64,000 nt of DNA, taken from the NCBI RefSeq assembly GCF_018623035.1, contig NZ_CP076023.1, forward strand, positions 372,001 to 436,000. The letters are read 5' to 3'. Positions 40,487-48,652 of this stretch are shown here, piece after piece. Made by a program: the position numbers and the translations under genes. The stretch is from Cellulomonas dongxiuzhuiae. GTDB lineage: Bacteria > Actinomycetota > Actinomycetes > Actinomycetales > Cellulomonadaceae. Position 1 is the first letter of the stretch. Each line of letters begins with the position of its first letter. A model generated the notes under the pieces. It was not told the origin of the DNA and made no database searches. It saw nothing but the letters and a program-made list of their open reading frames with translations.

Positions 40487-40724
40487 CCGACACCCTCATG
40501 ACTCGGCTCCGCACCAACATCGGCTGAACCTGCCCGATCCCGACCTGCGCCCCGCGCGTCTCGACGACGCGACGGTGAGAGTCGGTTGCCCGCGGCGGGC
40601 GGCGGGGCACGGGAGGCCAACAACAGCGGCGGCTCAGTGCCTCGGCAGCCCGCGCGTCGCCATCGGGCGCGTCAGGACGCGCAGGAGCACTGATCCCCGT
40701 GAGCGACTCGCTAGGTTCGAGATC

Positions 40725-41408
40725 GTGGTCGTCACCTCCCTGCGCCGCTACCCGGTCAAGTCGATGGGTGGAGAGGCGCTGGCCTCAGCCGAGCTGGACC
40801 ATCGCGGGCTCCACGGGGACCGCTGGTACGCCGTCGTGGACGGCGACGGCCGGTTCGCGTCGGTCAAGGACACCCGCCGGTTCCGCCGGCGGGACGCCGT
40901 CGTGCGCTACACGGCGTCGACGACGGCGGACGGCCAGGTCGAGGTTCGCTCGGACGACACGAGCTGGCTCGTGGGCGACCCGCTGCTCGACCGGCACCTC
41001 ACCTCCGCCATGGGGAGCGAGCAGCGCATCCTGCCCGAGGCTGCCGTCCCGCACCAGGACGCCGGTGCCGTCTCCCTCGTCGGCACCGCGACGATCGCAT
41101 GGTGCGCGGCCCGGTGGGGCGGCAGCGACGACCCTCGGCGGCTGCGCGTCAACATCGTCGTGGAGACGCAGACGCCGTTCATCGAGGAGACGTGGGTCGG
41201 CCACCAGATCGCCCTCGGGTCCGCCGCGCTGACGGTCGTGGAGCGGATCCCACGGTGCCGGATGATCGATGTCCAGCAGGACGGGACCAGCCCGCGTGCC
41301 CCCTGGCTCCGGTCGCTCGGCTCCGAGCGAGATCTGTACCTCGCGGTCTACGCCGACGTCAGCCGACCGGGTGTGATCACCCTCGGCGACGAGATCTCGG
41401 TGCTCTGA
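40725..41408 (+). CDS. MOSC domain protein
   Basis: 227 residues. The N-terminal MOSC beta-barrel begins VTSLRRYPVKSMGGEAL, followed by HRGLHGDRWYAVVDGDGRFAS; the MOSC domain contains RRLRVNIVVET, WVGHQIALGSAALTVVERIPRCRM with the conserved Cys that carries sulfur or binds the molybdenum cofactor, and PGVITLGDEISVL at the end. MOSC proteins of this type (YcbX, mARC) reduce N-hydroxylated compounds with molybdenum cofactor. Electron partners are not in the window. The GTG at 40725 follows TAGGTT by 7 nt. Confidence 0.88.
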   Translation: MVVTSLRRYPVKSMGGEALASAELDHRGLHGDRWYAVVDGDGRFASVKDTRRFRRRDAVVRYTASTTADGQVEVRSDDTSWLVGDPLLDRHLTSAMGSEQRILPEAAVPHQDAGAVSLVGTATIAWCAARWGGSDDPRRLRVNIVVETQTPFIEETWVGHQIALGSAALTVVERIPRCRMIDVQQDGTSPRAPWLRSLGSERDLYLAVYADVSRPGVITLGDEISVL

Positions 41409-41430
41409 GCCGAGGATGGGCCGCACCATC

Positions 41431-41449
41431 TGAGACAGCTCGCGTCTCA
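41431..41449. terminator. Small hairpin between convergent MOSC and muramidase genes
   Basis: TGAGAC-agctcgc-GTCTCA, a perfect 6-bp stem with a 7-nt loop, 22 bp beyond the MOSC stop. Weak, and no T-run. Confidence 0.3.
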
Positions 41450-41559
41450 CCATGTTGCCCGAATCCTCGGATCCCCGAGATCTGCGGTCGGGCATGCTAG
41501 GTGGGCCCCGGGACTCGTCCAGGTCATCGGGTGATGACCGTCCGCTCCCTTCGCCAGGC

Positions 41560-42297
41560 CTACCGCAGGGCGCGCAGGTCGTCGAGGTCGCCGTCGAAGA
41601 CGTTCATGTCGATGAACGACTCCTCGCCGTCGTACCCGTCGAGGCGGTCCCGGTTCGAGTACTGCCAGAAGGTCCACGCCCGGTCGTCCGACATGGTGGG
41701 CGGCACGATCACCGACCGGATCCAGATCGGCGTGCCCGGGAAGTGGCCGGCGACGTACCGGTCGTACGCGCTGCGGGTCGCGTAGACGACCGGCTCGGTG
41801 CCGTGGTCACGCAGGGTCTCGATGATCGCGGTCAGCTCCGGGCGGACCTGCGACGCGTCCGGGGGGTCGGCGTGGAACGTCCCGTAGTACTCGACGTCGA
41901 TCGCGACGGGCAGCAGGTCCTCGTCGTCCGGCACCGTCGCGAGCACGTGCTCCGCCTGCGCCCTGCCGCTGCTCTCGAAGCTGAAGAAGTGGTACGCACC
42001 GACCAGCAGCCCGGCCTCACGCGCACCGCGCAGGTTCGCCTCGAACTCCCGGTCGACGAACGACGAGCCCTCGGTGGCCTTCACGTACGCGAAGTCGACG
42101 TCCTGCCGGGCGATCGACGGCCAGTCGACGGTTCCCTGCCACGCCGAGACGTCGACCCCCCGCACGTCGTAGCGCGCTGCGAACAGACGGTTCGGCCACA
42201 CCAGGCCGCGTTCGACGAGCGCGGCCCCGAGCGCGAGGACAACGATCGTCCCCGTCAGGACGATCAGCAGGACACGGACGCGACGGCGGCTCGGCAC
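41560..42297 (-). CDS. Membrane-anchored GH25 muramidase (lysozyme)
   Basis: 245 residues. A basic start (PSRRRVRV) and one N-terminal transmembrane helix (about 9-31) are followed by a GH25 catalytic domain: VRGVDVSAWQGTVDWPSIA opens it, then VKATEGSSFVD, GAYHFFSF and the catalytic AIDVEYYG (DxE) near 132. WTFWQYSNRDRLDGYDG near the end is also typical. GH25 enzymes cut the MurNAc-GlcNAc bond of peptidoglycan. As a membrane-anchored form it may remodel the cell wall rather than attack other cells. The GTG start at 42297 is the best-supported; no Shine-Dalgarno is clear. Confidence 0.87.
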   Translation of the reverse strand: MPSRRRVRVLLIVLTGTIVVLALGAALVERGLVWPNRLFAARYDVRGVDVSAWQGTVDWPSIARQDVDFAYVKATEGSSFVDREFEANLRGAREAGLLVGAYHFFSFESSGRAQAEHVLATVPDDEDLLPVAIDVEYYGTFHADPPDASQVRPELTAIIETLRDHGTEPVVYATRSAYDRYVAGHFPGTPIWIRSVIVPPTMSDDRAWTFWQYSNRDRLDGYDGEESFIDMNVFDGDLDDLRALR

Positions 42298-42485
42298 CGC
42301 GCCAGTCTGGCGTCGTCGCGCGTCCGGCGCGCGCAGCGTCCACCCGACCGGTCGTCGTCGCCTGTCTCGACGGACCGCGCTGACGGTGGGCGGCCCGGCA
42401 ATGCCCTGGTCGGCGTGGGCGCTGCCCTGACCTGTGTACGGGCCGGGACGGGGCGAGGACGCCCCGACTGGGTCGCGGAGGTACC

Positions 42486-42497
42486 GTGAACGTTCGT
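42486..42497. promoter_or_regulatory. GTGAACGTTCGT, partial copy of the SGNH operator-like palindrome
   Basis: Shares GTGAACGTTC with the palindrome at 33808-33819. It lies 56 bp upstream of the DUF4232 lipoprotein start. The right arm is imperfect, so this may be chance. Confidence 0.3.
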
Positions 42498-42552
42498 AGC
42501 GGTGGGCGTGCGATGCGGGCGGCTGCGGTGCACGCCGTGCGAGCGTGCACGC

Positions 42553-43551
42553 ATGCACGGAGCCAAGCCCCTCACCGTCGGGGCCGCCGCGCTCGTCGCG
42601 GCGCCCGGTCTGCTCGTCGCGTGCCACGGCGACGACGGCTCGCACCCGGCGTCGCCCGAGGTGCGCCTTGCGGCTCCCGGACCCGCGCTGCCGGCGCCGC
42701 CCGTCTCGGACGGCGCCGCGCCGCCGTGTGGACCGGCGGACCTCGACATCGCCGTCGAGGCCTTCGACCGCGCCACGGGCAACGGCTGGGCAAGCCTGCG
42801 CGCGGTGAACCGCACCACCCGAGCCTGCACGCTCTCGGGCGCGCCGCCGCTGACCCTCGACCAGGACGGTCCGCTCCTCCTCGTCATCGACCACGGGTCC
42901 GGCCTCCTGCCGGCAGTGGACGCGCCGGCAGAGCTGCGCCTCGAGCCGCGCGCGTCGGCGGCGGCGCAGCTCGCCTGGCGTGGCTACGGGGCAGCCGCGG
43001 ACACCACGACCCCGCAGACCGTCGGCGTCGGCATGGCGGACGGCTCGGTCGTCATCGCCATCCCCGGACTGCCGGGCTTCGAGGCGCCGTTCGACGTGAT
43101 CGACGGCGCGGCCATGACCGTCGGGCCGTGGCAGCCGCTCGGGTACGGCCCGCCGCGCAGGGACGAGCCGCCGCTGGAGCCGGGCGCCTGGGGCGCCTGC
43201 CTCGCGGAGGACCTCGTCGCGTCCGTGGACGGGCCGCAGTCGCTGGGGAGCGGCGCACAGGAGTCGCAGGAGCCCACCGGTCGGGTGTGGCTGACGCACA
43301 TCGGCCTGAGGCCATGCGTCGTGCCGCACGAGTTCAGCCTCGCGCGCGCGAGCGGCGGCTCGGTCGCGGCGCGCCTCGACGACGTCGTGCCTGGGCGGGA
43401 CGCCGCGCTGCGGCCCGGCGACGCGGTGAGCGCGCGGCTGCCGTGGTCGGACATCGAGCCGGTGCTCGCCGAGCCCACGCAGTGGTCGGCGCAGGTCGGT
43501 CACACGGGTGGTGGATCCCCGTTCGTCGTGGACGGCGGCCCCGGCGCGTGA
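42553..43551 (+). CDS. Lipoprotein with DUF4232-like domains
   Basis: 332 residues. The signal peptide ends in a lipobox (LLVAC, Cys24). Two DUF4232-like beta-sandwich domains follow: CGPADLDIAVEAFDRATGNG ... RTTRACTLSGAPPLTL and, in the second half, GRVWLTHIGLRPCVVPHEF. DUF4232 proteins are common cell-surface lipoproteins of actinobacteria with unknown role, perhaps binding. The start at 42553 gives a sensible signal peptide; an ATG at 42502 would add residues that spoil it. Confidence 0.82.
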   Translation: MHGAKPLTVGAAALVAAPGLLVACHGDDGSHPASPEVRLAAPGPALPAPPVSDGAAPPCGPADLDIAVEAFDRATGNGWASLRAVNRTTRACTLSGAPPLTLDQDGPLLLVIDHGSGLLPAVDAPAELRLEPRASAAAQLAWRGYGAAADTTTPQTVGVGMADGSVVIAIPGLPGFEAPFDVIDGAAMTVGPWQPLGYGPPRRDEPPLEPGAWGACLAEDLVASVDGPQSLGSGAQESQEPTGRVWLTHIGLRPCVVPHEFSLARASGGSVAARLDDVVPGRDAALRPGDAVSARLPWSDIEPVLAEPTQWSAQVGHTGGGSPFVVDGGPGA

Positions 43552-43684
43552 GTTGCGCCCTGCCCGATCCGCCAACCTCGTGCGACATCCGTCAAGTTCG
43601 GTGAGGACCGACTCCCATGCGTCGTAGGTAGTCGCTCGTGCATCCCGATCCCGCCGCCCCGGGAACAAGCGGCCGCCCTCAAAG

Positions 43685-43705
43685 GTTGAGCCTCACAGAC
43701 TCAAC
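43685..43705 (+). promoter_or_regulatory. HAIR box 1 (HspR site) upstream of dnaK
   Basis: GTTGAGC-n7-ACTCAAC. The HspR consensus (HAIR) is CTTGAGT-n7-ACTCAAG. Eleven of fourteen arm bases match and the n7 spacing is exact. Confidence 0.85.
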
Positions 43706-43748
43706 TTCCGCCGTCTCCAGTTGCCCCGGGACCCCGTCCCGACGCAGA

Positions 43749-43769
43749 CTTGAGCCCGGCGGACTCAAG
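43749..43769 (+). promoter_or_regulatory. HAIR box 2 (HspR site) upstream of dnaK
   Basis: CTTGAGC-n7-ACTCAAG, only one mismatch in fourteen arm bases. It lies 64 bp downstream of box 1 and 53 bp before the dnaK start. HspR, encoded at the end of the operon, binds here as co-repressor with DnaK. Confidence 0.9.
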
Positions 43770-43822
43770 ACGTCCCGAACGACCGCAGTCGGAGCCCCTG
43801 GCTCCAGGAAGAAGGCACACAC

Positions 43823-45685
43823 ATGGCACGAGCAGTCGGCATCGACCTCGGCACCACCAACTCCGTGGTCGCCACCCTTGAGGGCGGCGAGCCCACCGTC
43901 ATCGCGAACGCGGAGGGGTCGCGCACGACTCCGTCCGTGGTCGCGTTCTCGAAGACCGGCGAGGTGCTCGTCGGCGAGGTCGCCAAGCGTCAGGCCGTCA
44001 CCAACGTCGAGCGCACCATCACGTCCGTCAAGCGCCACATGGGCACGGACTGGTCCGTGACGATCGACGACAAGAAGTACACGCCGCAGGAGATCAGCGC
44101 GCGCATCCTGGGCAAGCTCAAGCGGGACGCCGAGGCGTACCTCGGCGAGCCGGTCACGGACGCCGTCATCACGGTCCCGGCGTACTTCAACGACGCCGAG
44201 CGCCAGGCGACGAAGGACGCGGGCACCATCGCGGGCCTCAACGTCCTGCGCATCATCAACGAGCCGACGGCTGCGGCACTCGCCTACGGGCTCGAGCGCG
44301 GCAAGGAGGACGAGAACATCCTCGTCTTCGACCTGGGTGGTGGCACGTTCGACGTGTCCCTGCTGGAGGTCGGCAAGGACGACGACGGGTTCTCGACGAT
44401 CGAGGTCCGCGCGACGGCCGGTGACAACCGCCTCGGCGGTGACGACTGGGACGCCGCGATCGTGGCGCACCTGGTCACCGAGGTGAAGAACACCACGGGC
44501 GTCGACCTGTCGAAGGACAAGATCGCCCTGCAGCGTCTGCGCGAGGCGGCGGAGCAGGCCAAGAAGGAGCTGTCGTCCGCGACGAGCACCAACATCTCGC
44601 TGCAGTACCTCTCCATGAGCGAGAACGGCCCGATCCACCTGGACACCAAGCTGACGCGCGCGCAGTTCCAGCAGATGACGCAGTCGCTGCTCGACCGCGT
44701 GAAGGCGCCGTTCCAGCAGGTCATCCGTGACGCGGGCATCTCCGTCAAGGACATCGACCACGTCGTGCTCGTCGGCGGCTCGACCCGCATGCCCGCGGTG
44801 TTCGACGTCGTCACCGAGCTCACGGGCGGCAAGGAGCCCAACAAGGGCGTCAACCCGGACGAGGTCGTGGCCGTCGGTGCCGCGCTGCAGGCCGGCGTCA
44901 TGAAGGGCGACCGCAAGGACGTCCTGCTCATCGACGTGACCCCGTTGTCGCTCGGCATCGAGACCAAGGGCGGGGTGATGACCAAGCTCATCGAGCGCAA
45001 CACGGCCATCCCGACCAAGCGCTCGGAGATCTTCTCCACGGCCGAGGACAACCAGCCGTCCGTCCTCATCCAGGTGTTCCAGGGTGAGCGCGAGTTCGCG
45101 CGCGACAACAAGCCGCTCGGCACGTTCGAGCTGACGGGTATCGCGCCGGCCCCGCGCGGCATGCCGCAGATCGAGGTCACGTTCGACATCGACGCGAACG
45201 GCATCGTGCACGTGTCCGCCAAGGACCGCGGCACGGGCAAGGAGCAGTCGATGACGATCACCGGTGGCTCGGCCCTCCCCAAGGAGGACATCGACCGCAT
45301 GGTGAAGGACGCCGAGGAGCACGCGGCCGAGGACAAGCGTCGCCGCGAGGAGGCCGAGACCCGCAACACCGCGGAGCAGCTCGTCTACCAGACGGAGAAG
45401 CTGCTGGCCGACAACGGCGACAAGCTCTCGGACGACATCAAGGGTGAGGTCGGTGGCGCCGTCACGGAGCTGAAGACCGCGCTCGAGGGCACGGACGTCG
45501 AGGCCGTCAAGGCCAAGCACGCCGCCCTGCTCACGGCGAGCCAGAAGATCGGCGAGGCGCTCTACGCCAACCAGGGCGCCACCCCGGCCGCCGACGGCGC
45601 CCCCGCCGGCGACGCGGGCTCGACGACCTCCGACGAGGACGTCGTCGACGCCGAGATCGTGGACGACGAGGACGACAAGAAGTGA
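43823..45685 (+). CDS. dnaK: Chaperone DnaK (Hsp70)
   Basis: 620 residues. The N-terminal ATPase has [37 protein letters not shown] and [15 protein letters not shown]; the substrate-binding domain and a C-terminal lid rich in Asp/Glu ([17 protein letters not shown]) follow. It holds unfolded proteins with GrpE as nucleotide exchange factor and DnaJ as co-chaperone. AGAAGG precedes the ATG. Two HAIR boxes upstream show HspR control; this is the classic actinobacterial autoregulation in which DnaK helps HspR repress. Confidence 0.98.
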   Translation: MARAVGIDLGTTNSVVATLEGGEPTVIANAEGSRTTPSVVAFSKTGEVLVGEVAKRQAVTNVERTITSVKRHMGTDWSVTIDDKKYTPQEISARILGKLKRDAEAYLGEPVTDAVITVPAYFNDAERQATKDAGTIAGLNVLRIINEPTAAALAYGLERGKEDENILVFDLGGGTFDVSLLEVGKDDDGFSTIEVRATAGDNRLGGDDWDAAIVAHLVTEVKNTTGVDLSKDKIALQRLREAAEQAKKELSSATSTNISLQYLSMSENGPIHLDTKLTRAQFQQMTQSLLDRVKAPFQQVIRDAGISVKDIDHVVLVGGSTRMPAVFDVVTELTGGKEPNKGVNPDEVVAVGAALQAGVMKGDRKDVLLIDVTPLSLGIETKGGVMTKLIERNTAIPTKRSEIFSTAEDNQPSVLIQVFQGEREFARDNKPLGTFELTGIAPAPRGMPQIEVTFDIDANGIVHVSAKDRGTGKEQSMTITGGSALPKEDIDRMVKDAEEHAAEDKRRREEAETRNTAEQLVYQTEKLLADNGDKLSDDIKGEVGGAVTELKTALEGTDVEAVKAKHAALLTASQKIGEALYANQGATPAADGAPAGDAGSTTSDEDVVDAEIVDDEDDKK

Positions 45686-46311
45686 CTGACGAGCGACCCC
45701 AGGCGGGGACCCCCGAGCCCGAGGAGACGCCGCGCTTCACCGACAAGCGCCGCGTCGACCCGGAGACGGGCGACGTGCGCGAGCCGACGCCCGAGGAGGC
45801 CGTGCTGGCCGAGGCCGAGCAGGTCACGACCGAGGCCGAGGAGGCAGTCGTCCTCGAGGGCCTGGTCGAGGCCGAGAAGCTCGCGGCGGAGCGGCTCGAG
45901 GAGCTGCAGCGCGCCCAGGCGGCGCACTACAACCTCGAGCAGCAGTACAACGCGTACGTGAAGCGGTCCAAGGCCGAGGCCCTGGCCGCTCACGACCGCG
46001 GTGTCGCCACGGTCGGCGAGGCGCTCATCCCGGTCCTCGACGACATCGAGCTGGCACGCCGGCACGGTGACCTCACGGGTCCGTTCGCGTCGATCGCCGA
46101 GAAGCTGGAGTCCACGCTCCAGCGGCTCGGGATCGAGCGGTACGGCGAGGCCGGGGAGACGTTCGACCCGGCCGTGCACGAGGCGCTCATGCACGGGCAC
46201 TCGTCCGACGTCACCGAGCCCACGGTGCGTGAGGTGCTGCAGGCCGGCTACCGCACGCCCGCGCGGATCCTGCGCGCCGCGCGCGTCGCGGTCGTGGACC
46301 CGGAGGCCTGA
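45682..46311 (+). CDS. grpE: Nucleotide exchange factor GrpE
   Basis: 209 residues. A long acidic N-terminal coiled-coil region ([19 protein letters not shown]) leads into [31 protein letters not shown], then the beta-domain with [20 protein letters not shown] and [21 protein letters not shown]. This is the usual GrpE layout; it releases ADP from DnaK. The GTG start overlaps the dnaK stop by four bases (GTGA). Confidence 0.95.
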   Translation: MTDERPQAGTPEPEETPRFTDKRRVDPETGDVREPTPEEAVLAEAEQVTTEAEEAVVLEGLVEAEKLAAERLEELQRAQAAHYNLEQQYNAYVKRSKAEALAAHDRGVATVGEALIPVLDDIELARRHGDLTGPFASIAEKLESTLQRLGIERYGEAGETFDPAVHEALMHGHSSDVTEPTVREVLQAGYRTPARILRAARVAVVDPEA

Positions 46312-46344
46312 GGACCAGCATCATCAGCACCACGCACGCCCGCA

Positions 46345-46371
46345 GGCGGCGGCCGGGCACCGGCCGCCGCC
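46345..46371 (+). terminator. Hairpin between grpE and dnaJ (attenuator or processing site)
   Basis: A perfect 12-bp stem, GGCGGCGGCCGG (46345-46356) and its complement (46360-46371), with a 3-nt loop, 34 bp after the grpE stop and 70 bp before dnaJ. Inside an operon it may attenuate transcription or protect the upstream mRNA, lowering dnaJ relative to dnaK-grpE. Confidence 0.5.
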
Positions 46372-46441
46372 TCTGCGGCACCTGGATCGTTGGGAGCACG
46401 ACCACGGACACGCACAGCACGACGAACCGGAGGGAGGCGCC

Positions 46442-47428
46442 GTGACCGGACAGGACTGGCTGGAGAAGGACTTCTACGCCGTGCTCGGCGTCACCAAGGA
46501 CGCCGACGCGGCCACGATCAAGAAGGCGTACCGCAAGCTCGCGCGTCAGCTGCACCCGGACCAGAACCCGGGCGACGCGGGGGCCGAGGCGCGGTTCAAG
46601 GACATCGGTGAGGCGTACGCGGTCCTCTCGGACCCCGAGCAGCGTCAGCAGTACGACCAGCTGCGTGCCATGGCCGGTGGCGCCCGCTTCACCGCGGGCG
46701 GGCGGGGTGGCGGCACGGCCGGGTTCGAGGACGTCTTCGGCGGCATGTTCGGCGGCGGTGCCAACGGCCCCGGCGGGCGCGTCCGCTACTCCACGTCCGG
46801 CGCCGGTGGCGCGGGCTTCGAGGACATCCTCGGCGGCCTGTTCGGCGGCGGCCCCGGGTTCGGGGCGGCGCGCGGGCCGCAGCCCGGCGCCGACCTGACG
46901 GCGACGACGACGCTGCCGTTCCGCACCGCGGTCGAGGGCTCGACGATCTCGCTGTCCGTCGAGGGGCGCACCGTCAACGCGCGCATCCCCGCGGGGGTGC
47001 GCGACGGGCAGAAGATCCGGCTGCGCGGCAAGGGCCGCCCCGGCGACCAGGGCGCGCCGGCCGGCGACCTCGTCATCACGGTCCACGTCGAGCCGCACCC
47101 CGTGTTCACGCTCGACGGCACCAACCTGCGCGTGACCGTGCCGATCGCGTTCGACGAGGCCGCGCTCGGCGCGACCATCGAGGTGCCCGCGCTCGACGGC
47201 TCCACCGTGCGGGTCAAGGTGCCCGCGGGCACGCCGTCCGGGCGCACGCTGCGCGTCAAGGGCAAGGGCGTCGCCACGCCGAAGGGCACGGGCGACCTGC
47301 TCGTGAGCGTGCAGGTGGTCGTCCCGCAGAAGCTGTCGCACGCGGCCAAGGAGGCCGTGCAGGCCTTCGGCATCGCGACGTCCGGCGAGGACGTGCGCGC
47401 CGACCTCATGGCGCAGGCGCGGCGCTGA
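46442..47428 (+). CDS. dnaJ: DnaJ-type co-chaperone without zinc finger
   Basis: 328 residues. The J domain (about 7-75) has [19 protein letters not shown] with the HPD motif. A Gly/Phe-rich linker follows ([20 protein letters not shown] and [12 protein letters not shown]). The C-terminal substrate-binding domain has [19 protein letters not shown] and [17 protein letters not shown]. There is no CxxCxGxG zinc-finger repeat, so it is a type II (CbpA-like) DnaJ. The standard dnaK-operon DnaJ1 of mycobacteria does have zinc fingers, so a second dnaJ elsewhere is expected. The GTG start has GGAGGGAGG upstream. Confidence 0.92.
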   Translation: MTGQDWLEKDFYAVLGVTKDADAATIKKAYRKLARQLHPDQNPGDAGAEARFKDIGEAYAVLSDPEQRQQYDQLRAMAGGARFTAGGRGGGTAGFEDVFGGMFGGGANGPGGRVRYSTSGAGGAGFEDILGGLFGGGPGFGAARGPQPGADLTATTTLPFRTAVEGSTISLSVEGRTVNARIPAGVRDGQKIRLRGKGRPGDQGAPAGDLVITVHVEPHPVFTLDGTNLRVTVPIAFDEAALGATIEVPALDGSTVRVKVPAGTPSGRTLRVKGKGVATPKGTGDLLVSVQVVVPQKLSHAAKEAVQAFGIATSGEDVRADLMAQARR

Positions 47429-47507
47429 CGGACGGCCGGGCCGGCACGCAGCCGGCGGGCGGCACGCAGAGCAGGACAACAGGGGGGCGAGCAGGAAGGG
47501 AGGACCG

Positions 47508-47933
47508 ATGGACGAGGACGCGAAGGTCTACGTGATCTCCGTCGCCGCGCAGCTCGCGGGCATGCACCCGCAGACGCTGCGCCAGTACGACCGCCTCGGC
47601 CTGGTCCGGCCCGCCCGCACGCGCGGCCGCGGCCGCCGGTACTCCATGCGTGACATCCAGGTGCTGCGCGAGGTGCAGCGGCTCTCGCAGGACGAGGGCG
47701 TCAACCTCGCGGGGATCAAGCGGATCCTCGAGCTCGAGGAGGAGGTCCGCGCGATGCGCCGGCAGGTCGAGTTCCTGCGGACCCTCGTCGACCCGCGCGG
47801 CCGCGTGTTCCGGGCGGACCCGACCGGCAACGTCGTGGCCGACCGCCTGCACCCGCTGGCGGAGCCGGCTCCGGAGCGCCGCCCGCGCTGGACGCCGCGC
47901 CAGCTCACCTCGGGCAGCGGCCCGCGCGACTGA
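47508..47933 (+). CDS. hspR: Heat-shock repressor HspR (MerR family)
   Basis: 141 residues. A MerR helix-turn-helix opens the protein: VYVISVAAQLAGMHPQTLRQ and DRLGLVRPARTRGRGRRYS, followed by a leucine-rich coiled coil (LEEEVRAMRRQVEFLRTL). HspR represses this operon through the HAIR boxes upstream of dnaK and needs DnaK as co-repressor, so denatured proteins that occupy DnaK relieve repression. It is the last gene of the operon, in the standard order. GGGAGG lies 4-5 nt before the ATG. Confidence 0.95.
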   Translation: MDEDAKVYVISVAAQLAGMHPQTLRQYDRLGLVRPARTRGRGRRYSMRDIQVLREVQRLSQDEGVNLAGIKRILELEEEVRAMRRQVEFLRTLVDPRGRVFRADPTGNVVADRLHPLAEPAPERRPRWTPRQLTSGSGPRD

Positions 47934-47957
47934 CGCTCAGGGCCGGCCGGTGCGCGG

Positions 47958-48434
47958 TCAGATCCAGCGCCAGCGCATCCGCGCGGGACCGCCACCGTTC
48001 AGCTCCCGCACGCGGCGCGTCGCGTGCGGCAGCCAGCGGTACCGCTCGAAGGTCCCGCGCCCGGTGTCCACGACCCACGGCAGCAGCCCGGCGAACCGCG
48101 CGAGGACGAGCGCGAGGGCGACCAGGGCGACGATCCACAGCTCGAGCAGCACGACCACGAGCGACACGAGGAACACCAGCACGACCAGCGCGGCGATGAT
48201 CGCGACGACGGTCGAGACCACCACCCCCAGCAGGTCGGCGCCGCCGCCGAGGGACACGAGGTCCACGCCGAGGTCCTTGACCCGCCGCTTCGGCCGCCAG
48301 GGCAGCACCCGCACGTCGACGACCGCCGCGTCCTGCCCCTTCGCGCCCTGCCCCCTCGCGCCCTGCCCCCTCGCGCCCTGCCCCCTCGCGTCCTGCCCCG
48401 TCACGCCGCCCTGCCCGGTGGTGCCGTCGGTCAT
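47958..48434 (-). CDS. Small membrane protein with two transmembrane helices and Gly/Gln-rich repeats
   Basis: 158 residues, not recognised. The N-terminus has a tandem low-complexity tract (GQGARGQGARGQGAKGQ), then a basic PWRPKRRVK patch. Two long hydrophobic helices follow (about 66-90, VVVSTVVAIIAALVVLVFLVSL, and 93-117, LELWIVALVALALVLARF). The C-terminus is basic and Arg/Trp-rich. The topology puts both ends on the same side, probably the cytoplasm. It is convergent with hspR. Function unknown. Confidence 0.6.
   Translation of the reverse strand: MTDGTTGQGGVTGQDARGQGARGQGARGQGAKGQDAAVVDVRVLPWRPKRRVKDLGVDLVSLGGGADLLGVVVSTVVAIIAALVVLVFLVSLVVVLLELWIVALVALALVLARFAGLLPWVVDTGRGTFERYRWLPHATRRVRELNGGGPARMRWRWI
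48331..48405. repeat. 15-bp minisatellite inside the small membrane protein gene
   Basis: Five 15-bp units (CCCTGCCCCCTCGCG and variants), the middle three identical, encode RGQGA repeats. Copy number may vary by slippage in steps of five residues without a frameshift. Confidence 0.8.
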
Positions 48435-48652
48435 CCCTGAGCCCGTCCTCTCGTCGCGTGTCGGTGGCACGCTACCCACCGAGGACGCGCGTACCGGTCA
48501 CGGCGACCTCGTCGGCTCCGACATCTGGGCCGGACGGGTGACAGTCGGTCGCAGCGGTTGTCCGAATCAGACAATCCGGACGACGATGGCGCGACCACCG
48601 CGGATGCGGCGACCGGGCCCCCGCCGGTCGCCGCCTGACGAAGGGTCCGCCC

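Noticed and set aside
43679..45520. Frame antisense to dnaK
   Set aside because: Shadow of dnaK; known artefact at this gene in GC-rich genomes.
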